Shown piece after piece: positions 1 to 7,619 of a stretch of DNA of 56,034 nucleotides. Numbering within the stretch: the first letter of the stretch is position 1; each line of letters starts with the position of its first letter. The translations under genes were made by a program, and so were the position numbers. The notes under the pieces are model-generated. The model was given only the letters and a program-made list of their open reading frames with translations, had not been told where the DNA came from and did no database searches. This DNA is from Clostridia bacterium (GTDB lineage: Bacteria; Bacillota; Clostridia; Christensenellales; Borkfalkiaceae), in NCBI GenBank assembly GCA_017508485.1, contig JAFVYV010000002.1:1-56034 (forward strand). Reading direction: 5' to 3'.

Positions 1-2
1 GC

Positions 3-89
3 GGAGAAATTTTTGTAAAAGACAACGTGCCGAGTGGCGCTATATTTACCTTTACTTTACCTATTGGAGAGATAAAAATAAATGAATAA
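3..89 (+). CDS. kdpD: Sensor histidine kinase, C-terminal end only (probable KdpD)
   Basis: The window opens inside a reading frame that ends in GEIFVKDNVPSGAIFTFTLP plus eight residues and a stop at 87-89. A glycine-rich stretch followed by GAxFxFxLP is the usual end of a HisKA/HATPase_c kinase, where the last strand closes the ATP-binding domain. The frame overlaps the start of the downstream response regulator by 8 bp, as expected for a translationally coupled two-component pair. The regulator is KdpE-like, so KdpD is the likely identity; this is inferred from context, because only 28 codons are visible. Confidence 0.7.
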   Translation, partial: GEIFVKDNVPSGAIFTFTLPIGEIKINE

Positions 90-780
90 TCCATTGATAT
101 TGATAGTTGAAGATGACGCACCTATCCGTAATTTAATTACGACTACGTTAAAGGCGCACGAATACAAACACTTAATCGCTCAAAACGGAGAAAACGCAAT
201 AATGCAAGCATCTTCACACAATCCCGATATTGTTTTGCTTGATTTAGGGCTTCCTGATATTGACGGGATAGAGGTGATAAAAAAGATACGAACTTGGTCG
301 GAAATGCCAATTATCGTTATCAGTGCTAGAAGTGAAGATAACGATAAAATAGAAGCGTTGGATGCAGGCGCTGATGATTATTTAACCAAACCGTTTTCTG
401 TGGAAGAATTACTTGCGAGAATTCGTGTTACCACACGAAGATTGTCTGTCTTGCATTCAGCAATGCAATCGGACTCACTATTTACAAACGGTAATCTTAA
501 AATTGATTATGCCGCAGGTTGCGCGTATATCAACGGCAACGAATTGCATTTAACACCTATTGAATATAAATTGCTGTGTTTACTTTCTCAAAACGTAGGG
601 AAAGTTCTCACACATACCTTTATAACTCAAAAGATTTGGGGCGCGGCTTGGGAAAGCAACGTTGCGTCCTTGCGTGTATTTATGGCAACGCTTCGAAAGA
701 AGATTGAAATAGAACCAGATTCTCCACAGTATATTCAAACGCATATTGGCGTTGGATATAGAATGATGAGAATAGAATAA
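82..780 (+). CDS. kdpE: KdpE-family response regulator
   Basis: OmpR/PhoB-type response regulator, 232 aa, full family length. The receiver domain (about 1-120) has the acidic pair D11-D12, phospho-acceptor D54, switch S81 and K103 in KPF. The C-terminal winged helix (about 130-230) ends in the usual GVGYRM. The stretch IRTWSEMPIIVISAR is characteristic of KdpE rather than PhoB. In the family it answers to KdpD and activates the high-affinity K+ ATPase kdpFABC under K+ limitation or osmotic stress. No kdpABC lies in the window, so its targets are presumably to the left. It is coupled to the kinase by an 8-bp overlap. Family assignment is strong; K+ control is inferred. Confidence 0.88.
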   Translation: MNNPLILIVEDDAPIRNLITTTLKAHEYKHLIAQNGENAIMQASSHNPDIVLLDLGLPDIDGIEVIKKIRTWSEMPIIVISARSEDNDKIEALDAGADDYLTKPFSVEELLARIRVTTRRLSVLHSAMQSDSLFTNGNLKIDYAAGCAYINGNELHLTPIEYKLLCLLSQNVGKVLTHTFITQKIWGAAWESNVASLRVFMATLRKKIEIEPDSPQYIQTHIGVGYRMMRIE

Positions 781-900
781 TATTACAGTTATAAAAGTAA
801 AAAATACACAAATTCAAGAGATTAAAGTAGACGTTTTGTCGAAAAATTAAGCAAAATAAAATTACCGACAAGAAATGCTAAAATTCCAGCAAAAACCACA

Positions 901-937
901 AAAAAAGCACGGAACAAATCCGTGCTTTTATTTTTTT
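901..937. terminator. Bidirectional intrinsic terminator
   Basis: Stem AAAAGCACGGA / TCCGTGCTTTT with loop ACAAA, A-run on the left and T-run on the right, so it can stop both the kdpE transcript and the convergent DUF6320 operon. The 120 bp between kdpE and this hairpin hold no credible gene. Confidence 0.85.
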
Positions 938-949
938 ATTTTTAAATAT

Positions 950-1639
950 TTAAAAGAAAATTTTTCTTTCAATTTTAGCCCTTGCAACGCTGTTTATTGC
1001 CAAGTAAATAAGTAGTCCACCAATTAGTGCTAAAGAAATTAAAGGGTAGTAAGACCAACCGGTAAAGGCAATATCAAAGGTTAAAACCATTAAGTTTTCA
1101 ATCAAAACAAAAAGTCCACCGATACCGATAATTGAACCACCAACCACGTAAAGTTTGCCCTTCTTTAGGTATTTAAGTAGTACTAAAAGAACGCAAGTAA
1201 TAAGCATAACACCTGCAAGAACGGGTAGTGCAAAGGTTAAAAACCAGTTGCCTTTAGTAAGAAAGTTTATAAAGAACAAATACACACCACAAGCAACGAA
1301 GTCGCAAGGAAGGAATATTACTGCGTTAGGCTTTTCAAACCACATAGGAAGTGCAATTATAATATACGCAAGTAAAATTCCCCCAAAAGAATACCAAAAC
1401 CAGTCTAACACTCTATCAGGGTACATATCTGCAAAAAAGGTTACTATTATAGGAATCATAAACAGTATTAAAACAGCACCGGAAACGAACGCTCTACCAG
1501 CAGAACGGGTTGGCATTTTGTCTTTTGGGTATAATTCTTCGGTATTTCTTTGAATTTCAGGGTGGTAAACGGTCGTACCACATAAAGGACATTTCTTTTC
1601 ACTATCAGAAAGTTCCACACCACATTTTACACAATACAT
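950..1639 (-). CDS. Zinc-ribbon membrane protein, DUF6320 family
   Basis: 229 aa. It begins with a four-cysteine zinc ribbon (C3, C6, C17, C20) followed by a linker and about six hydrophobic segments from residue 50 to the end, so the ribbon should face the cytoplasm with the rest in the membrane. The arrangement matches DUF6320 proteins, which have no assigned reaction. It lies 5 bp downstream of an acyltransferase-like gene in the same transcript, a neighbour seen for this family in clostridia, suggesting that the two work together, perhaps in making or placing an acylated lipid. That role is inference only. Confidence 0.72.
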   Translation of the reverse strand: MYCVKCGVELSDSEKKCPLCGTTVYHPEIQRNTEELYPKDKMPTRSAGRAFVSGAVLILFMIPIIVTFFADMYPDRVLDWFWYSFGGILLAYIIIALPMWFEKPNAVIFLPCDFVACGVYLFFINFLTKGNWFLTFALPVLAGVMLITCVLLVLLKYLKKGKLYVVGGSIIGIGGLFVLIENLMVLTFDIAFTGWSYYPLISLALIGGLLIYLAINSVARAKIERKIFF

Positions 1640-1644
1640 TTTGT

Positions 1645-2937
1645 TTACCTCTCGTTTTTATTACTTTCTACCGTTACAGGTAGGTTAAGTTCTTTTAGAA
1701 CTTTATAAAAATGTTTTTCAAGTTCAGGGTCAACTATATCACGAATAAAGTTGATATAAACTGTATCCTTAAAAGAAAGCATACTTGCGTTATAGGGCGA
1801 AGTTGCGTGAACGCCAAGTATAAAGTCAAACCTATCTACGTAATCGTTCATAATTTCAGGCAAGGTTATTTTACCTATATTTGAAAAATCCATACAAGAC
1901 TTTTTTTCGCCAACGTTATTAAAAATGGCTTTCATAACCAAGTTTTTAATAGGTAGGGGAATAAGCCTAACTAACGGATTTTTTTCATCACTAACGTTAG
2001 TTGCAATAACACGGCTCATATGCTTTGCAGTAAACTCTAACCCCATTTTATGCTTAATTACGTCGCAAATTTCTTGAAGGGTGTATTCGCCAAGCCTTGG
2101 ATCAATTTCAGGAATAGTATACATTGAAAAATTCCTTAAAGTGTTTGAAGGGAACAAGTTTCTTAAGTTTATAGGAATTAGCAGTTTAATACGCTTTTGT
2201 TTAAGTATATTAGGCTCTTTTTCCTTTTGCAAATTAACTAGCGCCATCATCATACAAGCACTCATAAACATAGTCAAGGTTGCGTTATATTTATGCGCAA
2301 GGTCCAAACACTCTTTTACAGGAAGTTTAAAGCAAGTAAGGTTTAAGAACCCGTTTTTTTGCGTTTCGCCATACATATGCCAAGCGTTGGTGTCCTTTCT
2401 ACTTATAGTAATAGGACCAGCGTATTTAGGGAAACAATCTTCAATTTCTTCTTGTCTAGGTTCTTCCTTTCTATCAATAATACCGTGTTCAAACGGTATA
2501 GAAATGCCGTATTTTTGTTCAAGATATTCAGCCACAAGGTTTTTCAAAAAGATTAAAGCGCCGTGCCCGTCAGTTAAAGAGTGAAAGAACTCAACTGCAA
2601 TACGGTTTTTGTAGGCGATAACCCTAAAAGCACACGCCTTCATTTCCTTATTGCTCATATAAGTTAAAGGATAACTATATTCTTCTCTTATATCAGGCGC
2701 ACTTTCAAGTTGTAAAAGATAAAACCAAAAAAGCCCCCTACGAAGCCTTGAAGCAATAGAAGGGAAGCGCTTTACAGTAAGGTCAAGCGCAGACTTTAAT
2801 ATTAAAACGTCAACTTCATCACGAAGGGTTGCAGACTGTCTATAAATATTAGACCAGTTTTTTCTTCTTGCAGCAGGGTAAATTTTAGCCGCATTGTCAA
2901 GGCGCACCCAACGGAGTAGTTTTCTTTCTTTATCCAT
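1645..2937 (-). CDS. Condensation/alcohol acetyltransferase-like protein
   Basis: 430 aa, a CoA-dependent acyltransferase fold (chloramphenicol acetyltransferase superfamily, with NRPS condensation, PapA and alcohol acetyltransferase relatives). The catalytic HxxxDG motif is present as H119-SLT-D123-G124, within EFFHSLTDGHG. A basic N-terminus and a length near 430 fit a free-standing single-domain enzyme without carrier protein. It is the first gene of a two-gene transcript with the DUF6320 membrane protein. The expected reaction is transfer of an acyl group from CoA to a hydroxyl or amine; the substrate is unknown. No NRPS or PKS genes are nearby, so a condensation role in peptide synthesis is unlikely. 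Confidence 0.7.
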   Translation of the reverse strand: MDKERKLLRWVRLDNAAKIYPAARRKNWSNIYRQSATLRDEVDVLILKSALDLTVKRFPSIASRLRRGLFWFYLLQLESAPDIREEYSYPLTYMSNKEMKACAFRVIAYKNRIAVEFFHSLTDGHGALIFLKNLVAEYLEQKYGISIPFEHGIIDRKEEPRQEEIEDCFPKYAGPITISRKDTNAWHMYGETQKNGFLNLTCFKLPVKECLDLAHKYNATLTMFMSACMMMALVNLQKEKEPNILKQKRIKLLIPINLRNLFPSNTLRNFSMYTIPEIDPRLGEYTLQEICDVIKHKMGLEFTAKHMSRVIATNVSDEKNPLVRLIPLPIKNLVMKAIFNNVGEKKSCMDFSNIGKITLPEIMNDYVDRFDFILGVHATSPYNASMLSFKDTVYINFIRDIVDPELEKHFYKVLKELNLPVTVESNKNER

Positions 2938-2944
2938 AAAACAC

Positions 2945-2972
2945 CTTAATTTAAATTAAGTTTTAAAACTTA
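2945..2972. promoter_or_regulatory. Two overlapping perfect palindromes (putative operator)
   Basis: CTTAATTTAAATTAAG (2945-2960) and TAAGTTTTAAAACTTA (2957-2972) are each perfect 16-bp palindromes that share TAAG. They lie between the promoter at 2989-3017 and the acyltransferase start codon, where a bound repressor would block transcription. The regulator is not identifiable. Confidence 0.5.
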
Positions 2973-2988
2973 TTAAAAAACCACAAAG

Positions 2989-3017
2989 AGTATAACATAA
3001 TAACCAAATTTTGTAAA
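2989..3017 (-). promoter_or_regulatory. Promoter of acyltransferase-DUF6320 operon
   Basis: On the minus strand TTTACA and TATACT are separated by 17 bp, about 50 bp upstream of the start codon. Confidence 0.6.
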
Positions 3018-3050
3018 TAAAATTAAAGTAATAAAAATTGATAATCCCTA

Positions 3051-3078
3051 TTGACAAAAATATAAGAAGTGGTATAAT
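3051..3078 (+). promoter_or_regulatory. Promoter of lipoprotein gene
   Basis: TTGACA, 16-bp spacer, TATAAT; both hexamers are consensus. It is followed by an AGGAGAG ribosome-binding site before the ATG at 3123. Confidence 0.8.
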
Positions 3079-3122
3079 TTTTTTATGAATAACTTTAAGT
3101 TATTAAAAGGAGAGAATTTTTT

Positions 3123-3539
3123 ATGAAAAAGATAGCAGTAGCATTATTAGCAGTAATGATGGCAATGGTAGCGTTATTTGCAACCGGTTGTGGTGGCGGT
3201 GGTCTTACAGACTACTTTGGTTTAGAAAAGAAGAATATTCAAAGCATTACTTATAAGCCATACGGCAAAAGTCCTCGAACGATTACTGAAGATAAGTATA
3301 CTGAATTTATGAAGGTATTTGACGTGGATTACGCAGGTTGCTCACAAGGTGATATTGAAAGGGGGGTTACTCAATACTGTATAACTTTCACAAGAGACGG
3401 TCAAACCTTCCAAATATTCCTTTACGTTCACACTGACGGAAAAATTGGTGCGTCAATGTATGATAACGTAGGTTATACTTCTTATTACATAACCACTTCG
3501 GCAATTGAAATTCCAATTTCATTAAAACCATCAATGTAA
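3123..3539 (+). CDS. Small predicted lipoprotein
   Basis: 138 aa with a type II signal peptide: a basic start (MKK), a hydrophobic core, and a lipobox ending in ATGC with the lipidated cysteine at position 23, followed by a glycine linker. The mature part of about 115 aa is rich in beta-prone segments and has no motif I recognise. It is monocistronic, with a consensus promoter and its own terminator. Expected on the outer face of the membrane; function unknown. The pattern of a small soluble domain behind a lipobox recurs in the 32331 gene, but the two sequences do not look related. Confidence 0.75.
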   Translation: MKKIAVALLAVMMAMVALFATGCGGGGLTDYFGLEKKNIQSITYKPYGKSPRTITEDKYTEFMKVFDVDYAGCSQGDIERGVTQYCITFTRDGQTFQIFLYVHTDGKIGASMYDNVGYTSYYITTSAIEIPISLKPSM

Positions 3540-3549
3540 TTAAAAAACA

Positions 3550-3583
3550 AAAAAGGGTAGCAAAAATTTGCTATCCTTTTATT
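3550..3583. terminator. Bidirectional intrinsic terminator
   Basis: Stem AAAAGGGTAGCAAA / TTTGCTATCCTTTT followed by T-rich sequence. It separates the lipoprotein gene from the convergent gene ending at 3612. Confidence 0.85.
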
Positions 3584-3611
3584 TTACAAAAAATCTTAAA
3601 CGGTCTTTATT

Positions 3612-4049
3612 TTATAGATATTTTTTTAATCTTTCTTCATACCTTTCTTCAAGGGCAAGAAGACTGTTTACAAACCCGTAAACGTCGTCAGACAAATCTA
3701 AAGTTTTATCGTTTTTAATTGCCATAAGTTCAGTTATGCCCATAACCGTACCTTTAACCATCATATCGGCAATCTTTTCCGGCTCGTCGTTTACAAAAGT
3801 TTTCATTTTTATACTACCTTTAAGCATAGCCTTTTTCATACCGTTAATATCTTTAGGCTCTAAGCCCTTTTGGTTCATATAACTTTCAATATCTTTCATA
3901 ACCTTTTCGTAGCCTTGATATTCTACTTTTAATTCTTCCCTAATTTCACCCTTAACGTCGCTCTCAAGTACGTTAGAAATGCTTTGAAGGGCAATATGCG
4001 CGTTTTGGTAAACGTCGTTTAATATATCGTTATCACTTCTTTTATCCAT
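3612..4049 (-). CDS. Helical protein of unknown function
   Basis: 145 aa, charged and almost entirely alpha-helical in character, with no signal peptide or membrane segment. Its layout of about four helices and its length resemble ferritin-like or DUF2383-type bundles, but the metal-binding Glu/His pattern of ferritins is not evident, so no function is assigned. An AAGGAG ribosome-binding site lies upstream of the ATG. It is divergent from rplU, and its upstream region carries several TTAGCA half-sites shared with the rplU promoter, which suggests common control. Confidence 0.6.
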   Translation of the reverse strand: MDKRSDNDILNDVYQNAHIALQSISNVLESDVKGEIREELKVEYQGYEKVMKDIESYMNQKGLEPKDINGMKKAMLKGSIKMKTFVNDEPEKIADMMVKGTVMGITELMAIKNDKTLDLSDDVYGFVNSLLALEERYEERLKKYL

Positions 4050-4083
4050 AAAAATCTCCTTAAAATATGCTGTAAAAATAGTT

Positions 4084-4141
4084 TTAGCAAATTAGCAAAA
4101 AATATGCTAAAACAATTGACTTTTTTTTACTATTTTGCTAA
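4084..4141. promoter_or_regulatory. Cluster of TTAGCA/TGCTAA half-sites
   Basis: TTAGCA at 4084-4089 and 4092-4097, and its complement TGCTAA at 4105-4110 and 4136-4141. The outer pair of the first three forms GTTTTAGCA / TGCTAAAAC, a perfect 9-bp inverted repeat. The fourth overlaps the rplU -10 element. This looks like an operator array serving two divergent genes; the regulator is unknown. Confidence 0.45.
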
Positions 4142-4144
4142 AAT
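4116..4144 (+). promoter_or_regulatory. Promoter of rplU-rpmA
   Basis: TTGACT, 17-bp spacer, TAAAAT, immediately before the L21 leader region. Confidence 0.75.
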
Positions 4145-4147
4145 ACA

Positions 4148-4228
4148 CCATGAGCCGCACGAGAAGGGTTTAAAAAGTTGGTAATCCACACCCGTAAAAT
4201 GGCGAGACTGGATAGAGGAGGTATTTAA
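4148..4228 (+). ncRNA. Probable ribosomal protein L21 leader
   Basis: About 80 nt of untranslated RNA between the promoter and rplU, locally GC-richer than the surroundings, containing GGGT/ACCC pairing potential around 4168-4195 and ending in GAGGAGG just before the ATG. Firmicutes rplU genes carry a structured leader (Rfam L21_leader) at exactly this place, thought to allow feedback by L21. I identify it by position and character, not by covariance. Confidence 0.5.
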
Positions 4229-4229
4229 A

Positions 4230-4541
4230 ATGTACGCAATCGTAGAAAATGGTTCAAAGCAATACAAAGCAGAAGTTGGCTCTGTTATTAAGTTTGAAAA
4301 GCTAAACGCAAACGTTGGCGATAAAGTAGAACTTAACGTTTTATTAGTAGAAGATGCTGGTAAAGTAATGGTAGCTGACGAAGTAAAAAATTACAAAGTA
4401 GTTGGTGAAGTATTAGAACAAGGTAAAGACAAGAAAATTGTTGTTTACAAATACAAACCAAAGAAGAACGAAAGGAAAAAGCAAGGTCACAGACAACCTT
4501 TCACAGCAGTTAAGATTTTAGAAATCTCTGCAGCAGAATAA
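4230..4541 (+). CDS. rplU: Large-subunit ribosomal protein L21
   Basis: 103 aa, normal family length. It starts [17 protein letters not shown] and has the conserved C-terminal [15 protein letters not shown], where the basic block contacts 23S rRNA. First gene of the rplU-rpmA transcript, preceded by a strong GAGGAGG site. In most Firmicutes rplU, a short prp (ysxB) gene and rpmA follow each other; here only 19 bp separate rplU from rpmA. Confidence 0.97.
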   Translation: MYAIVENGSKQYKAEVGSVIKFEKLNANVGDKVELNVLLVEDAGKVMVADEVKNYKVVGEVLEQGKDKKIVVYKYKPKKNERKKQGHRQPFTAVKILEISAAE

Positions 4542-4560
4542 TATAGGGGAGGCACTAAAT

Positions 4561-4839
4561 ATGATTTTTATTAAATTATTTGCTCACCACAAAGGTGGCG
4601 GTAGCACGAAGAACGGTCGTGATAGTGAAGCAAAGAGACTTGGCCCTAAAAAGGTTGATGGACAAAGCGTTCTTGCTGGTAATATTTTAGTAAGACAAAG
4701 AGGTACAAAGTTCCACGCTGGCGCTGGTGTTGGCATTGGTACTGATGATACTTTATTTGCTTTAATCGACGGTATCGTTAAGTTTGAAAGATTAGGTAAA
4801 TGCGACAAGAAAGTTAGCGTTTACGCAAAAGAAAACTAA
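4561..4839 (+). CDS. rpmA: Large-subunit ribosomal protein L27, N-terminally extended
   Basis: 92 aa. The core from [15 protein letters not shown] is typical L27, whose N-terminus reaches the peptidyl-transferase centre. It is preceded by MIFIKLF, a short form of the Firmicutes extension that ends in phenylalanine before Ala-His/Ser and is removed by the cysteine protease Prp. The usual extension is about nine residues with FF; here it is seven with a single F before A8. The prp gene that normally sits between rplU and rpmA is missing from this position. A GGGGAGG site precedes the ATG, so translation from here is well supported. Confidence 0.96.
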   Translation: MIFIKLFAHHKGGGSTKNGRDSEAKRLGPKKVDGQSVLAGNILVRQRGTKFHAGAGVGIGTDDTLFALIDGIVKFERLGKCDKKVSVYAKEN

Positions 4840-4850
4840 GTTAAAATTAA

Positions 4851-4877
4851 AAGGACATATCACTATGTCCTTTTTTT
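4851..4877 (+). terminator. Intrinsic terminator after rpmA
   Basis: Stem AAGGACATA / TATGTCCTT with loop TCAC and a seven-T run. The next start codon lies only 10 bp beyond. Confidence 0.88.
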
Positions 4878-4886
4878 CTATGTAAA

Positions 4887-5717
4887 ATGATAGTAAGTAA
4901 AGATTTTTTTAATTTACAAGACACTTTATATTCAGGTCAAATTTTCCGTTTTAAGCCCTTTAAACAAGGTTTTTTAATCTTTTCTAAGGACAAGGTTTGC
5001 TACGCCTTTGAAGATGAAAACGGGGTTAATATTGAAACTGATGATGAAAAATATTTTTATAACTTTTTTGACCTAAATACCGACTATAAAAGCATAGTAG
5101 AAGGTGCGCTAAATGAAAATATTGAAGTTTTAACAAAATCTGCTAATATCGGTAAAGGCATAAGAATATTAAAACAAGACAAGGTAGAAATGTTCTTTTC
5201 CTTTATAATTTCTCAAAACAACAACATAAAAAGAATACAAAGTATAATAGAAAAACTTTGTGTTTTACTAGGTGAAAAAAGGGAATTTTTAGGTCAAACT
5301 TACCACGCTTTTCCTTTGATAGAAAGGTTAGCAAATGAAAGTATAGAGTTTTTTAAAGGCGTAGGGCTTGGCTATCGTGCAGAGTATATAAAAGAAAACG
5401 CAGTTAAACTACTAAAAGGGGAAATTGATTTAGAGTTTTTAGGTAATTTAGAAAGGAAAGAGTTAATAGAAAGGTTAATTTCCCTTAAAGGTATAGGGGA
5501 AAAGGTTGCAAACTGTATCGCCCTTTTCGGTTTTAATAAAACGGACACCTTCCCGGTAGACACTTGGATAGAAAAGGTGTATAAAGAAAATATAAAAGGC
5601 AGTTTAACTGATAGAAAAAAGATAGCAAACTATTATATAAAAAGGTTTGGTAAAAACGCAGGATACTACCAACAATATCTTTTTTATTATAAAAGGAGCA
5701 TTGAAAAAAGGGGTTAA
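4887..5717 (+). CDS. 8-oxoguanine DNA glycosylase, OGG1 family
   Basis: 276 aa bifunctional glycosylase/AP lyase that removes oxidised guanine. The N-terminal OGG_N-like part begins DFFNLQDTLYSGQIFRF, matching the family's FNLxxTLxSGQxFRW. The helix-hairpin-helix LKGIGEKVANCIALFGF carries the catalytic lysine K206, and PVD supplies the activating D225; both key residues are present. The start is set by family alignment, since no Shine-Dalgarno sequence is visible: the ATG follows the rpmA terminator T-run almost directly. Translation may depend on read-through or on an unrecognised promoter. Confidence 0.88.
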   Translation: MIVSKDFFNLQDTLYSGQIFRFKPFKQGFLIFSKDKVCYAFEDENGVNIETDDEKYFYNFFDLNTDYKSIVEGALNENIEVLTKSANIGKGIRILKQDKVEMFFSFIISQNNNIKRIQSIIEKLCVLLGEKREFLGQTYHAFPLIERLANESIEFFKGVGLGYRAEYIKENAVKLLKGEIDLEFLGNLERKELIERLISLKGIGEKVANCIALFGFNKTDTFPVDTWIEKVYKENIKGSLTDRKKIANYYIKRFGKNAGYYQQYLFYYKRSIEKRG

Positions 5718-5723
5718 AAACGC

Positions 5724-5752
5724 TTGTAAAAAATAGGCGTGTATGATAAAAT
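5724..5752 (+). promoter_or_regulatory. Promoter of NifU-like/GGGtGRT operon
   Basis: TTGTAA, 17-bp spacer, TAAAAT, followed by a GGAGG site and ATG at 5793. Confidence 0.6.
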
Positions 5753-5792
5753 AAAAAAGTAAATTGAATAAAACTACATTGGAGGATTAAAT

Positions 5793-6494
5793 ATGCAGTA
5801 TTCAACAGAAGTTAAAGAAATGTGCTGTGTAGCAAAAGGCCCAAAACACGGTCCTGCTCCTATTCCTGAAGAAGGTAAATGGGTAAAAGCTAAAGAAATA
5901 AGTGATATTTCAGCATATACACACGGCGTAGGCTGGTGCGCACCACAACAAGGTGCTTGTAAACTTTCATTAAACGTTAAAAACGGTATTATTGAAGAAG
6001 CGTTAGTAGAAACAATCGGTTGTTCTGGTATGACTCACTCTGCAGCAATGGCGGCAGAAATTTTACCAGGCAAAACTTTACTTGAAGCATTAAATACAGA
6101 CTTAGTTTGTGACGCTATCAATACGGCTATGAGAGAATTATTCTTACAAATCGTATACGGTCGTTCACAATCAGCTTTCTCTGAAGACGGTTTAGTTATC
6201 GGCGCAGGTATGGAAGATTTAGGTAAAGGTGCTCGTTCAATGGTTGGTACTATGTACGGTACTAAAGCAAAGGGCGTTAGATATTTAGAAATGACGGAAG
6301 GTTATTGTACAAGAATGGCTCTTGACGAAAATGATGAAGTAGTTGGTTACGAATTCGTTTCACTTGGCAAGATGACAGACTTCATTAAGAAGGGTATGGA
6401 ACCTAACGAAGCATATGAAAAGTCAAAGGGTACTTACGGTCGTTTTAAGGCTGAAGACGGCGTTGTTAAGTATATTGACCCACGTAAGGAATAA
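5793..6494 (+). CDS. NifU/IscU-like iron-sulfur scaffold-related protein
   Basis: 233 aa. The N-terminal half keeps the IscU/NifU-like cysteine positions (GWCAPQQGACK and IGCSGMTHSA), where scaffold proteins bind a transient Fe-S cluster; the C-terminal half has a further cysteine near GYCTRMAL. Family members of this longer type occur almost always next to a GGGtGRT protein, as here, with 14 bp between the genes. No cysteine desulfurase or SUF genes are in the window. The name reflects homology; an actual scaffold function for this subfamily is not established. Recognisable codon use of a well-expressed gene. Confidence 0.8.
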   Translation: MQYSTEVKEMCCVAKGPKHGPAPIPEEGKWVKAKEISDISAYTHGVGWCAPQQGACKLSLNVKNGIIEEALVETIGCSGMTHSAAMAAEILPGKTLLEALNTDLVCDAINTAMRELFLQIVYGRSQSAFSEDGLVIGAGMEDLGKGARSMVGTMYGTKAKGVRYLEMTEGYCTRMALDENDEVVGYEFVSLGKMTDFIKKGMEPNEAYEKSKGTYGRFKAEDGVVKYIDPRKE

Positions 6495-6508
6495 GGAGGA
6501 AATGACAA

Positions 6509-7522
6509 ATGGCACAATTTGAAGGTTATGAAAGAAGAGAAGCCAAAATTCTTGCAACTTTAAAAGAATACGGCATTTCATCAATTGACGAATGTAAAGA
6601 AATTTGTGATAAATACGGCATTTCACCTTACACAATCACAGCAGAAACTCAACCAATTTGCTTTGAAAACGCAAAATGGGCTTACACAGTTGGTTCAGCA
6701 ATCGCCCTAAAGGCCGCTGAAAAGACTGGTGATAAATCAGCAGCAACTGCCGCTGCAAATATCGGTATCGGTTTACAATCTTTCTGTATTCCAGGTTCAG
6801 TTGCTGAAAACAGAAAGGTAGGTTTAGGTCACGGTAATCTTGGTAAAATGCTTTTATCTGAAGAAACTGAATGTTTCTGTTTCTTAGCCGGTCACGAATC
6901 TTTCGCCGCTGCAGAAGGCGCAATCAAAATTGCATTAAACGCAAACAAAGTTAGAATTAAGCCTTTAAGAGTTATCCTTAACGGTTTAGGTAAAGACGCT
7001 GCGTACATTATTAGTAGAATTAACGGCTTCACTTACGTTGAAACTGAATTTGACCCTTATACTGAAGAAGTTAAGGTTTTAGAAGAAAAGCCTTTCTCTA
7101 AGGGCGCAAGAGCAAACGTTAAATGTTACGGTTCTGACTCAGTTCCAGAAGGCGTTGCTATTATGAAACTTGAAAACGTTGGCGTATCAATCACAGGTAA
7201 CTCAACAAACCCTACAAGATTCCAACACCCAGTTGCTGGTACTTACAAAAAATGGGCAGTTGAAAACGGTGTTAACTACTTCTCAGTAGCATCAGGTGGT
7301 GGTACAGGTAGAACGCTTCACCCAGACAATATGGCAGCAGGTCCTGCTTCATACGGTATGACTGATACAATGGGTAGAATGCATAGTGACGCACAATTTG
7401 CTGGTTCTTCTTCAGTACCTGCTCACGTAGAAATGATGGGCTTAATCGGTGCTGGTAACAACCCAATGGTTGGTATGACCGTTGCTTGCGCAGTAGCAGT
7501 TCAAGAAGCATTAAATAAATAG
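6509..7522 (+). CDS. GGGtGRT family protein
   Basis: 337 aa. It contains the signature GGGTGRT at residues 263-269 followed by LHPDNMAAGPASYGMTD, which defines this otherwise uncharacterised family. No signal peptide and no transmembrane segment. It is translated from GGAGG, 14 bp after the NifU-like gene, and the pair is a widely kept two-gene unit in anaerobes. The glycine-rich loop suggests binding of a phosphate-bearing ligand or cofactor, but this is a guess; no reaction is known. Confidence 0.88.
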   Translation: MAQFEGYERREAKILATLKEYGISSIDECKEICDKYGISPYTITAETQPICFENAKWAYTVGSAIALKAAEKTGDKSAATAAANIGIGLQSFCIPGSVAENRKVGLGHGNLGKMLLSEETECFCFLAGHESFAAAEGAIKIALNANKVRIKPLRVILNGLGKDAAYIISRINGFTYVETEFDPYTEEVKVLEEKPFSKGARANVKCYGSDSVPEGVAIMKLENVGVSITGNSTNPTRFQHPVAGTYKKWAVENGVNYFSVASGGGTGRTLHPDNMAAGPASYGMTDTMGRMHSDAQFAGSSSVPAHVEMMGLIGAGNNPMVGMTVACAVAVQEALNK

Positions 7523-7545
7523 TTAGTAAAAAAATAATAAAAAAT

Positions 7546-7584
7546 AAAAGAACACTTAAAAAAGTGTTCTTTTTTTATGCAAAA
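7546..7584 (+). repeat. Left copy of direct repeat containing a terminator
   Basis: AAAAGAACACTT, a 6-nt variable loop, then GTGTTCTTTTTTTATGCAAAA in two adjoining parts. The hairpin is the terminator of the GGGtGRT gene. A near-identical copy lies at 9799-9835, so the 2.2 kb between them is bracketed by direct repeats of about 38 bp. Confidence 0.8.
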
Positions 7585-7619
7585 ATAGAGGGATTTTCAT
7601 TTAAAACCACAAAAAGGTA

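Noticed and set aside
2081..2584. Plus-strand open frame of 167 codons inside the acyltransferase gene
   Set aside because: It is fully contained in a well-supported minus-strand gene and has no family features.
1645..2937. NRPS condensation domain
   Set aside because: The HxxxDG motif fits, but there is no carrier, adenylation domain or biosynthetic cluster nearby; a stand-alone acyltransferase is the simpler call.
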